The notes under the pieces are model-generated. The model saw only the letters and a list, made by a program, of their open reading frames with translations. It was not told the origin of the DNA and did no database searches. From positions 1-16,167 of the forward strand of contig CAJPTS010000018.1 of NCBI GenBank assembly GCA_905373625.1: 16,167 bases of DNA, written 5' to 3'. Each line of letters starts with the position of its first letter. Position 1 is the stretch's first letter. Shown here piece after piece: positions 1 through 11,000 of this stretch. The position numbers and the translations under genes are program-made. The DNA is from Bacteroidia bacterium. GTDB lineage: Bacteria > Bacteroidota > Bacteroidia > Bacteroidales > CAJPTX01.

Positions 1-1367
1 TTTTCTAACGTATTCGTAAGGTAGATGCCATAGCGCGCATCGCCAAGGTTGATTGCGCCTGTTTCGCGAAATACATACTCCAGATTGAGATGTGCCATAG
101 CGTAAGGCGCCATCAGGATTTCGTAACCATGGAGGCGAGGCAGGAGATGATCGCGCACGTAGTCGTTCCATACACCTTGTTGCCCAGCAAATTTGCGGTA
201 AATGGTGCGTACCACCTCGACAAGGAATGTGCCCGTGCCTGTGGCAGGGTCTAAGATTTGGAGACGATGAACTGGCTTACCACTCTTGTTCTGCACGGTA
301 GTACGATCTGCCAATCCGTCGCGCAAACCAAAATCACGTTGCAAGAGTTCATCTACGGCACGTACAATAAATGAAACTACGGGCGATGGCGTATAGTAAA
401 CTCCGCGTGCTTTGCGACGAGCAGGATCGTATGCAGTAAGAAAGTCTTCGTAAAAGAGCATTATGGGATCGTGGGCTATACTCTTTGCCGTATCTAGCAA
501 AGTACGCACATCAGTTGCGCCAAATACGCCCACAAGGTCGTCTATAATCCAAGCTACGCGCGTATCGAGGTCGTACACACCTATGCGCTGAAAGAGTTTA
601 CGCAAGAAAGGGTTGCTTTGAGGAATGAGTTCCGCAGCATCTTTACGCGAGAAATTCTCGCCCTGTTGGGTATGATAACGTGCTGCAAAGAGGGCATACA
701 CGATGGTTTGCGCGTACCAGTCGGCAAACTCGTCCTCTTCGACGGTACTCATAAGCACATCGCGCATACGATAGAACTGCTGCTGAAGCTCTGCGCCTGC
801 ATCGCTTGCTTCATCTTTAAGTACTTCTCGTATAGAACGTGCCAAGAGTTGCGCCTTGCCTGCCATAAGGAGAGCGAGCTTCTTGGCAGAGGCAATGGGG
901 GCGGGTTGTGCATCACGCAGCAATGCTAGCAACTCGGCAAAATGTTGTTCTGCATCGGGAAGGATAGAAAGGGTGTCTCCGTCTTGTTCGGCTATACGAA
1001 CCTCAAGTAAACACTCGTCGCCTCGATAAAGAAGAAAACGTAGGAAGTCGGTAAAGACCACACAATCTAATCCCTGTTTGTAGCGCGAGAATTGCTCTCT
1101 GTTCTGTTTCACGCCGCGTAAATCGGGGTCGCCTATATCTTTGGTTTCAATGTAAGCGACAGGGATGCCATCTTTTTGCAACAGTACAATATCGGGCGCC
1201 CCACACTCTATGCGTTTTGGTTCGTTTATGATAATAAACTTGCGTAGCTCGTCTGTTTCTTTGAGAAATTCGACAAGTAATTGGCGTAAGCTGATTTCGG
1301 TAGTTTTACCTGTTTTGTATTCTTGCGCGAGGCGCGTGAGGTAGTTTTGCAAGGGTGAGTTTGTCAT
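1..1367 (-). CDS. Single-chain restriction-modification enzyme (nuclease + N6-adenine methyltransferase), N-terminal part, cut by left edge
   Basis: An open frame runs from an ATG at 1367 through position 1 without a stop, giving about 455 residues; the C-terminal part lies outside. Residues ~1-150 look like a PD-(D/E)XK nuclease: GAPDIVL followed by IPVAYIETKD supplies D59, E74 and K76. Residues ~150-340 are a mostly helical spacer. A methyltransferase follows, with the SAM-binding motif LDPATGTGTF around D373. The enzyme would methylate adenine in a specific DNA site and cut unmodified DNA. No SF2 helicase motifs occur between nuclease and methyltransferase, so the layout is type IIG-like rather than that of a true helicase-bearing type ISP enzyme. 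An in-frame ATG at 1406 would add 13 residues and overlaps the stop of the upstream ATPase remnant as TAATG. I prefer 1367, without certainty. The end of this fragment is 93% identical in protein to the gene at the right edge. Confidence 0.85.
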   Translation of the reverse strand, partial: MTNSPLQNYLTRLAQEYKTGKTTEISLRQLLVEFLKETDELRKFIIINEPKRIECGAPDIVLLQKDGIPVAYIETKDIGDPDLRGVKQNREQFSRYKQGLDCVVFTDFLRFLLYRGDECLLEVRIAEQDGDTLSILPDAEQHFAELLALLRDAQPAPIASAKKLALLMAGKAQLLARSIREVLKDEASDAGAELQQQFYRMRDVLMSTVEEDEFADWYAQTIVYALFAARYHTQQGENFSRKDAAELIPQSNPFLRKLFQRIGVYDLDTRVAWIIDDLVGVFGATDVRTLLDTAKSIAHDPIMLFYEDFLTAYDPARRKARGVYYTPSPVVSFIVRAVDELLQRDFGLRDGLADRTTVQNKSGKPVHRLQILDPATGTGTFLVEVVRTIYRKFAGQQGVWNDYVRDHLLPRLHGYEILMAPYAMAHLNLEYVFRETGAINLGDARYGIYLTNTLE

Positions 1368-1405
1368 TAGCCAGCCTATTTGATCGCTGGATAAAGGTAG
1401 ACACA

Positions 1406-1744
1406 TTAGCCCTTATAAATGCGATTATTCGCGAACGGTGCAGTTATATTTGTGATTGAATGACGGTGTATTACACCGCGCACACTGCTGTGTTGCTTGT
1501 TCTGCCTCCCACTTCTCGATATAAAGCTGATGAAAAAGTTCTTTTTTCCTTCATAGTATGCTTTAAGGGTAGATAGGAAAAGACTTTTACCGAAGCGTCG
1601 TGGTCGGGAAAGAAAAAAGAAGCCACTTTGGGGCAAAAGTGATGCTATAAAGTGAGTTTTATCCACATAAACAAAGCCGCGTTTGCGTATGATGTCAAAT
1701 CTTTGTTCGCCAATAGGCAGATTACGCGTTAGGGTACTACTCAT
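1406..1744 (-). pseudogene. Truncated, frameshifted AAA-ATPase-like / DUF1703 family remnant
   Basis: The frame from an ATG at 1744 (MSSTLTRNLPIGEQRF) has hallmarks of the AAA-ATPase-like family (Pfam PF09820, often fused to DUF1703/PD-(D/E)XK): IRKRGFVYVDKT, then FFLSRPRRFGKSL, the family's Walker A equivalent, then LKAYYEGKK. After this the expected ELF..LYIEK-type sequence continues only in another frame. The run GG-A6-G (T6 on the plus strand at 1542-1547) appears to have lost one A; restoring it gives GKKELFHQLYIEKWE. Even then a TAA follows at 1425-1427 after about 30 more residues that do not look like the family. Full-length members are around 500 residues, so this is a broken 5' fragment. 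The present frame ends at TAA 1406-1408, touching the restriction gene as TAATG. The frame also extends upstream to 1798, but 1744 matches the usual N-terminus. Confidence 0.8.
1464..1478. repeat. Short perfect inverted repeat downstream of the ATPase remnant
   Basis: The arms CGGTGTA (1464-1470) and TACACCG (1472-1478) are exact reverse complements around a single T. It lies in the degraded 3' part of the ATPase remnant, just upstream of the restriction gene. It could be an operator-like dyad or chance; nothing in the sequence decides. Confidence 0.4.
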
Positions 1745-2015
1745 AGTCTCAGCTGTTGTATTTTCAATACCAATGTATGAAAAAGTAGGAAGTCTCAAGG
1801 CAACCGCGATGCATTATAAAATTCGTGCCTTGACGAGGCAATAATATTGCAAAACGACAATAGTTATACTCCTTTTTATGAGGAAAAGATAAAATCTAAG
1901 TGATTATATTTACGCCTTAAAACACGCCAAAGCGAACAGTTTCCGCACACTGAGATTTTCGCATAGCTACAGAAATAATGATTAACAATATATACATAGC
2001 AACAACTCATAATTA

Positions 2016-5000
2016 ATGTTCACAATGAAGAGAAAATTTAGTTGGTTTCTCTGTTTTGCATTATGGGTATTACTCCCCATGCAAAGTTTCGCGCAGGAGC
2101 GCATACACCTAGGCGGACAAAGCTTTACGCCGCCAGCCAATCTCTCACTCCGCAAGCAACAAGAACTCGGAGTCGCGACACATGGTAAGCACAATGTACT
2201 TCTCCAGTTCACAACATTGCCCAAAGCTACAGATCTGGAAAGTCTGAGGCGACAAGGGGTAGTCTTAGAAGACTATTTAGGTGGTAAAGCTTACTATGCA
2301 ATTATTAACGAGGGAAGTAAGCTCTCATCACTTGCTAAATTCAATGTGCGCTCGGTTGTTCCTGTGCAAAGTTCATGGAAACTCCACCCAAATCTACAGA
2401 GCAATACCATTCCCACGTATGCACGCACAGCAACTGGTCTCGTAAAAATTGTATTGCACTATGCAGCCAATATTTCGGGTACCGAGGTGCGCAATCTATT
2501 GCAGGCGGAGGGCTACAAGGTGCGTTCGGTTTCCGAGCTCTTCCGTTTGGCAGAACTAGAGGTATCAAGCACGGATTTTACACGTTTAGCCTCATATCCG
2601 TGGGCAAATGCTCTGCGCTTGGTAGATGCACCTTCTACACTTTGGAATCAGCATGGCGCACGACTCAGTGGAGCGGTGGTACTAAAACGCCCCACTATTG
2701 CAGGCGGGTATGATCTTCGTGGTCGTGGACAGAAGATCGGGATCTGGGACGGAAACGTCGTTTGGCATCCAGATTTTGACAACAGAGTTCACGTTCAAGA
2801 ATATGAATTAGCTGATGGCAACGAGTCACATGGAACACACGTGGCAGGCACAGTGTTAGGCAGTGGACTGCTGAATGCCTCAATGCAAGGTATGGCGCCC
2901 GCAGCTGAGGCATATACGTACAATTTCAATCGTCAGTCGAATGGTCTCTATGCCCCCGAAGAGATGCGTATCGCGCGTGAGAAGTTTGGCATCGGGTTTA
3001 CACAAAACTCGTACGGGATAACCATTCAACCTTTTTGCGCCTATCTCAATGAGTTCTTTTACAGCAGTCAGGACTATATGTTAGATCAGTTAGCAGTAGA
3101 CGAGCCTTACCTAACACACGTTTTTGCTGCAGGTAATGATCAGTCTCATTGTAGTTCTGAGACAGAAGCACTTTGGGGGACTTCTGGTTATGGTACAGTA
3201 ACCACACGTGCCAAAAATGTGCTTTACGTAGCAGCGACCGATGGCGAAGGGCGCTTAGGCTCTTTCAGCAGCTGTGGACCTCAAGGCGACGGTCGTTTGT
3301 CACCACTCATTGCAGCTAAGGGGACAGAGGTTTGGAGTACTTGGACAGGTTCTAACTATCAGTCGGAGACGGGGACTTCTATGGCTTGTCCTACAGTAAC
3401 GGGGACATTAGCGCTTTTGGCAGAACGTTTTGCACAGCTGAACAATGGCGAGGAAATGCGCAGCGACCTCGTTAGAGCGCTTTGTACCAATACTGCAGAT
3501 GATGCTGGGCGCAAAGGTCCAGATTTTCAGTACGGTTACGGAATTCTCAATGCGACAAAAGCAGTGAAAGCTATTGAGCAGGCATATTTTGCATACGGCG
3601 TTGCAGAAACGGGGAAGGAGTTTACACAGACCATTACAGTACCTAAAGGGAGCAGCGGTATACGCGCTATGTTGGTATGGAACGATCCTACGGCAGTAAA
3701 AGATTATGCGTGGGATGAGAAGGTGTTACAAAACGACCTTGACCTGCGTATCGAAGTAAATGGGAAAAGTTACGAACCTTGGATTCTTACTCCGACCAAA
3801 GGACATGTAACCGATGAAGCAAAACGAGGTGATGACAATCGTAACAATATAGAACAAGTAACCCTTACCAAAGCCGAGCTTACAGGTATTGAAACACTTA
3901 CACTCCTCGTACGCAACAAGGGCGTAGCAAGTGGTAAGCAAAACTTTGCTATTACGTGGTGGTTTGATTCTGAAGAGGGGAAAATATTGTCGCCTGCCAT
4001 AGGAGATATCTATACGCCTGCACAAATTATGTATTTGCACTTGCAAGACATTAGTGCCCCTTACACTGTCGAAATCTCTTATGACAATGGCAAAACGTTT
4101 AACACTCTAAAAAAAGTAGAGACACAACGTTCACATCTGGAAATACAGATCCCTAAGAATGCGCCTCTTACCAACGAGGCTAAAGTATGTGTGGTAGATA
4201 AAAATGGTAATATCATATACTCGGAGGGAGTATTTACTATTGCGCCCACGCCGACTGGCTTACAGCTCATAACGCCTCCTTGTGGTCATACGGAGTGGCA
4301 ACTCACATGGGATAAAATACCATTAGCCCATCAAGGTTACGAAGTGCTTGTATGGGACGCTCAGAGACACGAATATATCTCAATAGGAAGAACAGAGAAT
4401 GCGGATGCGAATATCTTCAAGATTCCTGAGAATAAGATTCCAACAGACCACACGGTATATTTTGCCGTAGCAATACGTGTAAAAGATACGTACGTAGCAC
4501 GCAGCGAGGCGATTCGTGCAGACGTACCTCAGACACTAAAAATAACGAAAGAGACACTTCCGTTTGCAGAGAATTTTAAGAAGCGTGGATCAGACTATTT
4601 TATTACTCAAGGCGGCAAGAATACGTACGTCGGTTACAAGATTGTAACCTTTGATGCACCTGTGGGATCAAATGTGTTCCGTATGGGTGTACAAAAGATC
4701 AACAATGCATTTGACGAGAGCAATTATTTCGATATGACGAAAAATGCCGACAACTTGTCGCGCTTAACCTTCTGCAATATAGACTTAACTGCATTTGCTC
4801 CGAACGAGAAGCTACAGTTCCGTCTGCACGGCTCGTTGGCATTAAATAACAAAGATCTGCTCACAACATCTCGTTTCCGTATTTGGGATAATAGCGCCCT
4901 TATAAAAGACATTCGTGGTGTAGAGGAACAAATTGGTACAGCGCGCGTGGAAGACTGGGTTTATTTGCAGGAAGGAGGTAAAACGCATTCGCTTGTGCTG

Positions 5001-8000
5001 GAACATGCTGGTAAAGGACCAAGCGACGAGATTAGTCTACGTGGTATCTACATAGAACCCATTGATGCTACAACCAACGTAAGCTTGCAACAATTGCGCC
5101 CGATGAAGGATGCCTTCAAACTAGGGAAAGAAAAAGTTGAGATACTGCTATCGAACCGAACGTCGCGCCCTGTAAGCAACTGCGACATCCGAGTTTATGT
5201 AAATGACAAGTGGGTGAGTACCTATCCTGTAAAGGAATTGAAAGGCTACGAGCGTAAACCTCTTTTCATTCCTGTAGATTTCTCTTCACCCAACCCGTTT
5301 GGTGAGGCTTTTACTGTTCGGATGGAAGTACTCGTTGCCGAGGACAATTACCCTGCAGACAATAAACTGGAGTTCTCGGTTCGTAATTTGGGCGATGTTG
5401 TTGTACACCCAATATCTTACGTGATACCCGCAGCAGATGGCGGTTTTGTCCCCATCCCTTATTTCGAGAAACGTATTGTTGGCTCGCCGTTCATCTATAC
5501 AGACAATGGGGGCGGAGGGGCAACCTACAAAACGAACCAGATCTCGACAATTCAGTTTATCTCGAAAGATCCAGACAAACGTCTTCGTATCACTTTCAAA
5601 GATTTTGAATTAGTAGGAGATAGCACATATTTAACCGTTTGGACGAACGGGGGGACAGCGATTGCGCAGCTAAAAGAAGTTCCATACGTAGCACAACTGC
5701 GAAATAAGGAGGGCGTAGGACGCTCTTTTGTCTCAGATGCACCCGACGGCTCATTAACATTCTTTTTCCGAGCTGGGGAGGAGACTACTGCAGCAGGCTG
5801 GATTGCAGAGATTGATTTCGTACCTGTAGCTAACCCTATTTCGCTACTAAAAGCAACTGCGCAAAAAAATGGGACTGAAGAAAATACTGAACTCCCCATT
5901 ACGGTAACGCTGCGCAACAACTTCCAAAACGCATTGAAAGATGTGACAGTGTCTGTATTTGATACGGAGAAAAAGGAATTTATTACCGAGCAAAAAATTA
6001 GTTCTTTACCTACGGGCGAAGCAACAATAACACTCGATAAGAAGCTACAACTCCCGCTTGGGTCTATTCTAGATTGTAAAGTACTTGTACGCGTAGACGG
6101 TGATTCGGAAGGGTCAGATAACCAACTCCCACTACTTGCTGCCTATGACAAGTACTGCATTCCAGGTCCCATAAAAGACTTCACCAGTTTCTATGTTAAG
6201 CGTATGCGCGTAAACGATTCTCTCTTTACTCTTGATTATTCTCGTGCGCATATTCTTTACGAACTCGCTCCCACCATTCCGATTTACAAAGACGATGGAA
6301 TGGTAAAAGTTGAACTCGGTTTTGATGGTAAAAATGAGCCTGGATTAGTGACAAAGGTATGGGTAGACTGGAATCAGAATGACGTATTTGAAGAAAACGA
6401 GTCACAGAATGCCCCCATTCTTTTCTCTCCGAAGGCTACGCTTAACTTCTCGATCCCCGCAGAAGCAAAACCAGGAAAAATCAGAGTCCGCGTTGCTGTA
6501 GGAACAATGGACGAAATGAATGAGGGTCCATGCTTCGCAAAAGGATTAACCAAGGGCGATTATCATGATGTGACCTTTGAGATGGAAGCTCATAACCCCG
6601 CTAATGGAGATTTGGCTCTTACACGCCTATGGGCTGGTAAATCTGGGGCTACGCTTGGTGCAAACCAAGAGATTAAATTAAAGATTCGGAATATGGGGAA
6701 TGTCCCCTATAATACGAAATTGAGGGTTCGCGTAAAAATAGACGGTGGTGCGGAACAAAACGATGAGATAGATTTCTCCGCTTCACCTCTGAATGGACAA
6801 GAAGAACGCGAGATAACCCTACCGAATCTGAAAGCAGATTGGTCGGCACTCGGACGCCATACCCTCATCGCAGCCATAGAAGAGCAACCTACAATGGTAA
6901 ATGCAAAAAATAATCAAGTAGGGTTGGAAGTACACCATCTACACCCGAATACACTCCCGACACAGTATGCTCTCGACTTCCGAAATGGGGAAAAGAAAAG
7001 CTTCTTAAACCTGAGCGCATTGAGTCAGAAATTAAACGCATACAAGGAAGGCGACTCGCGCAATTTTGAGTGTCTGTTCAATGCTTCTGAGTCACAGTTT
7101 GGGAGAATTATTGGTAGTAAAGGCTTTAATGTGATTCTAAGCAAGGGTTTGGATGGCATCCCAGATGACCGTATCGTAGTGTACATTGGCGCGAACATGT
7201 TGGCTTATACCAAGGAGGCTGTCGTTAAGTTCAAGCAATGGCAGCATCTCGTGGTATCGACTACAATAACCAAAGCAGCCACGTGGGAACATGCGGGACG
7301 TACGAGTGTAAATATCTTCGTAGATGGCGCGGAAAAGGAAGTACACACCTTAGGCGTTGGCGTCCCGAATTTTACAAACTTGGTAGCAGGCGATTCCTTC
7401 ATTGGTATGCTAGATGAGCTGCGTGTGCACAATATGTCACCCATGGAATTAGCCTTTTCAATTGGTAATTCGATTAACGAACATTTGGCGGAAACCGGCG
7501 ATCCTGATGAGCTTTTCGCACAGTTCCGCTTTGAAGAAGGTCCCAATAATACGGCAACCATTGCAGATGGTGACTATGCAGCAAGTTTGAACTCAACGAT
7601 TACAGAGTACATTACAAAGCCAACGGGCGGTTTTTGGCTTAACCATAAGGACGCAATGATCGCAGATTGTCGCTTTGATGGGCAAGTAGATGTGCAACGC
7701 GAAGGGAATGAGTGGACGGTCAAATTCCACCAATCCATGACGGGTAAATTGAATGCCGTTTCTGGCTCTGTAGTTACAGCATGGAATGATGCAAAAATCA
7801 AGGTGAACGGTTCTGACTTTGTCGAAGGGCAAAATTTTGACTTTACCAATCCGATAAATATTGAGGTTACACGTACATTCTTCGGGGAGGAGCTTAAACA
7901 AAATGTAACTCTAAAGAGTGTATTGGATGCGTCAGATGCTTGTGATATCCTCTCTTTGCAAATAGCTAAAGCACATAACACAGACCTAGCGGTAGACTAC

Positions 8001-11000
8001 GCTTATACAACTCCGCTAGCACAAGAACAGACCTTGCTCTTAACAGGTGCAAATGCAAACTTTAAGAAGTTTAACGACGTGCATTGTGCACTGGTACTAT
8101 CGCCAGAAGCCACTGCATATCTGGGCGAGGTAGATAATGCGCACAAATTTGAAAACAACGTAACAGCTATCGACTTCACCAAACCTGTACACATTATAAT
8201 AAAAGCGAAGAATGGTACAGAGCGGCGTTTCGATTTGCGTTTATGTGTGGAACAGACTATTGCGCCTTTCGCAATGCAGAACGTTGTATATGGCGACGCA
8301 GCGAAAGAACTGCAAGGCGTGTCATCGGCAAACTTGCCATTACGCTATGTAGCATCAGATCCCACCGTTGCCTCAATAGTAGGTAACAAAATTTCGTTCC
8401 TTCGCGCTGGGAAGTGTAAAATAACCGCGTTGCAGGATGGAACTGCTAATATTGCTCCTACAAGCTTTACAACCGAAGAATTTGCGGTTGCAAAGAAGAA
8501 TATCGTTGTAAAACCTGCCGTAGGAGAAAAGATAGATTACTTTGCTTACCTCTCTAACTGGAAGTTTGAATACTCGGGGCTTGTAAAGGCAAGTGATGCG
8601 AAAACGATGCCGCTACAGCTTGCAAAAGCAGCATTCCACTTTGAAGATGCAAGTGGTAATCAATACGACCTTAACACATTGTTGCCCGCTGGCAAGTACA
8701 AACTGGTGAAGAAGGCGAACTATGAAACTCCTTCTTATATCGTTGAGCCACAGAGCACGCAGGTTGAAATTGTTTACGAGAAGTTTGTCTCCCTCCGTTT
8801 TGTCGTAAAGGCAGAAGCCAAAGATGTTACACAAGAGGCGCGCTTTGTTGTAGATAATCAGACCGATGTAGTGTATAACGGGCGTGTAATTGTAGACGTC
8901 GGCGCACCTATTTCTTACAAGGTTACATGGAATGGTCTGAGCGTAGAAGGCGAATATACTCCCACTGGTGGAGAAGAAAATGTATTAGAGATAAATCTTC
9001 CTACGCCATTTACATTGACCTACAATGCAGGAGCAAACGGTAGTATAAGTGGAGCTGCTATACAGAAAGTTGCTCCTACATGCCTCGGCGAAGCTGTACT
9101 GGTAGTACCTGCAACAGGCTATCGTTTCAAACAGTGGAGCGATGGAGTAAAAGACAACCCACGACAGGATAAGCGAGTTACAGCCGATATCTCAGTTACA
9201 GCCGAATACGAAAGTGAAAGTTACACACTGACCTACGAAGTTGTCGGTGCTGGGGTTTGGAAGAGTGGAAAAAAAGAGCAAGAGGTGGCATGTGGCAACA
9301 ATGCAGAACCTGTAGAGGTAGCACCCGCTACGACAAATGCGATCTTTATGGGATGGAGCGATGGCGTAACAACATTGGCTCGAACGGAAAACAATCTGCA
9401 AGAAAATAAACACCTCGTTGCATACTTTACAGTAGAACGTACACTTCCAGAGGTTAATAATTTTGAAAGCGGACTTTGGGCAGAGGGTTGGTTAGGTATA
9501 TCGCAGGGCGAACCCAAACGAGAATGGGAAATAACTCGCGTATTGGAAGTTCCCGAATACAAACTCGACAACTTCTTTGCTCTGTGCGATAACCGAGAGA
9601 TTAACGACGCAACAACAGACTATTTTGCTCACATCTACACCCCCTTCTACAATGTAAGTGCAATTACGAACGACATCGGAGTCGCTTTTGACTATGCCTT
9701 GTCAGACCACTTTTTATCGCCAGAAAAGTTTGTTCTCGAGTACTCGTTTGATGGGAAGACGTGGACGCGTCTCCAAAACGAAATTCCCACGACACAAAAG
9801 CGTGAGGAGATGACCTACGTGCTTGCTAAGACGCTCTTTGTAGGAAAAGCTGAACGCGTTCAGTTCCGTTGGAAATTCCACGGACAGCGCGGCTTCTTTG
9901 TCCTCTTAGACAACATTGCCATCTTTGAGAAGGATGATCCGCAGACTATAGAAATACAATTCGCGGTAGAGCCTTCAGATGCGGGAGAAGTAGTCTATAT
10001 ATTTCCAGGGTTCGGCGAAATGCCGACTTCTAAACAAGATTTATATCGAGGAGAGAAATTAGTACCAGTGACAGCAAAAGCAAAATCTGGTTACCGCTTC
10101 TTGAAATGGAGCAACGGTATACAAAGTCCTCGCCTCACAGTGGATGAACCCCTGACTGCTCCTACCACGTTCACTGCTCTTTTTGCAAGATCTAATGAGC
10201 ATTTTATATCATACAGTGTTTCTCCTGCTCAGGGTGGAAAGGTTACCAAAAATGGAACACCCGTCAGTTCGCAAATTGTAGCAGATGGACATGATGCCGA
10301 ACCCGTAACAGCCGAAGCAAATGCTGGGTACGAATTTGCTTACTGGAGTATAGATGGCAGTACAAACCGTGTACGTGAAGACAAGGCGCTAAAAGGCGAT
10401 CTCCGTCTAATAGCCGTATTCGAGTTACGTCGCGCTCCCATTCAGTTCTCTGTAACGTCGGCTGGAGCACCTGTAAAAGATGTGAATATTATAGTAAACG
10501 GGCGACTTCTGACAACCGACTCTAATGGTAAAACTCAAATTGAGGTTGTAGCAGGCGAGTATGTCTATTTAGCTTCGCACCCCGATTATAGCGCATTACA
10601 AGGCAAATGCAAGCATGGCGATCAGGCAACAGAAGTGACAATAGAACTTCAGCCCAAGACAATTGCATTGTACGATGTAATATTCAGTATTCTCGATGAG
10701 GCAAAGAAACCCATTGTGGGGGCGACGGTTAAGATTGATACAGAGACCTTTACTGCGGATACATGGGGAGGTTTCATGTTCTCGAGCAAAGAAGGACGCT
10801 ACCAGTATGCTGTGAGTGCAGAGGGATATAAGTCTGTAGAAGGTGACTTTCTTGTAGAAAAGAAGACGAAAGGTATTACTGTTACGCTCAAAAAAAACGA
10901 GACTCCCCCTCCTCCTGGAGCGGTAATTGATCAGCAGCTTGAAGGAATAGCCGTTATGCCAAATCCTTTCACAGACCGATTCAGAATCGTGAATAAAGCG

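Noticed and set aside
618..929. Plus-strand open frame of 103 codons
   Set aside because: It lies antisense within the left restriction gene, whose protein sequence is clearly family-like; the antisense frame has no recognisable features.
1838..1850. GCAATA-A-TATTGC dyad upstream of the ATPase remnant
   Set aside because: Short and AT-rich, common by chance; no promoter boxes nearby were convincing on either strand.
7574..7981. Minus-strand open frame of 135 codons inside the giant protease gene
   Set aside because: A shadow of the protease frame, low in recognisable motifs, with the plus-strand frame fully open and domain-rich.
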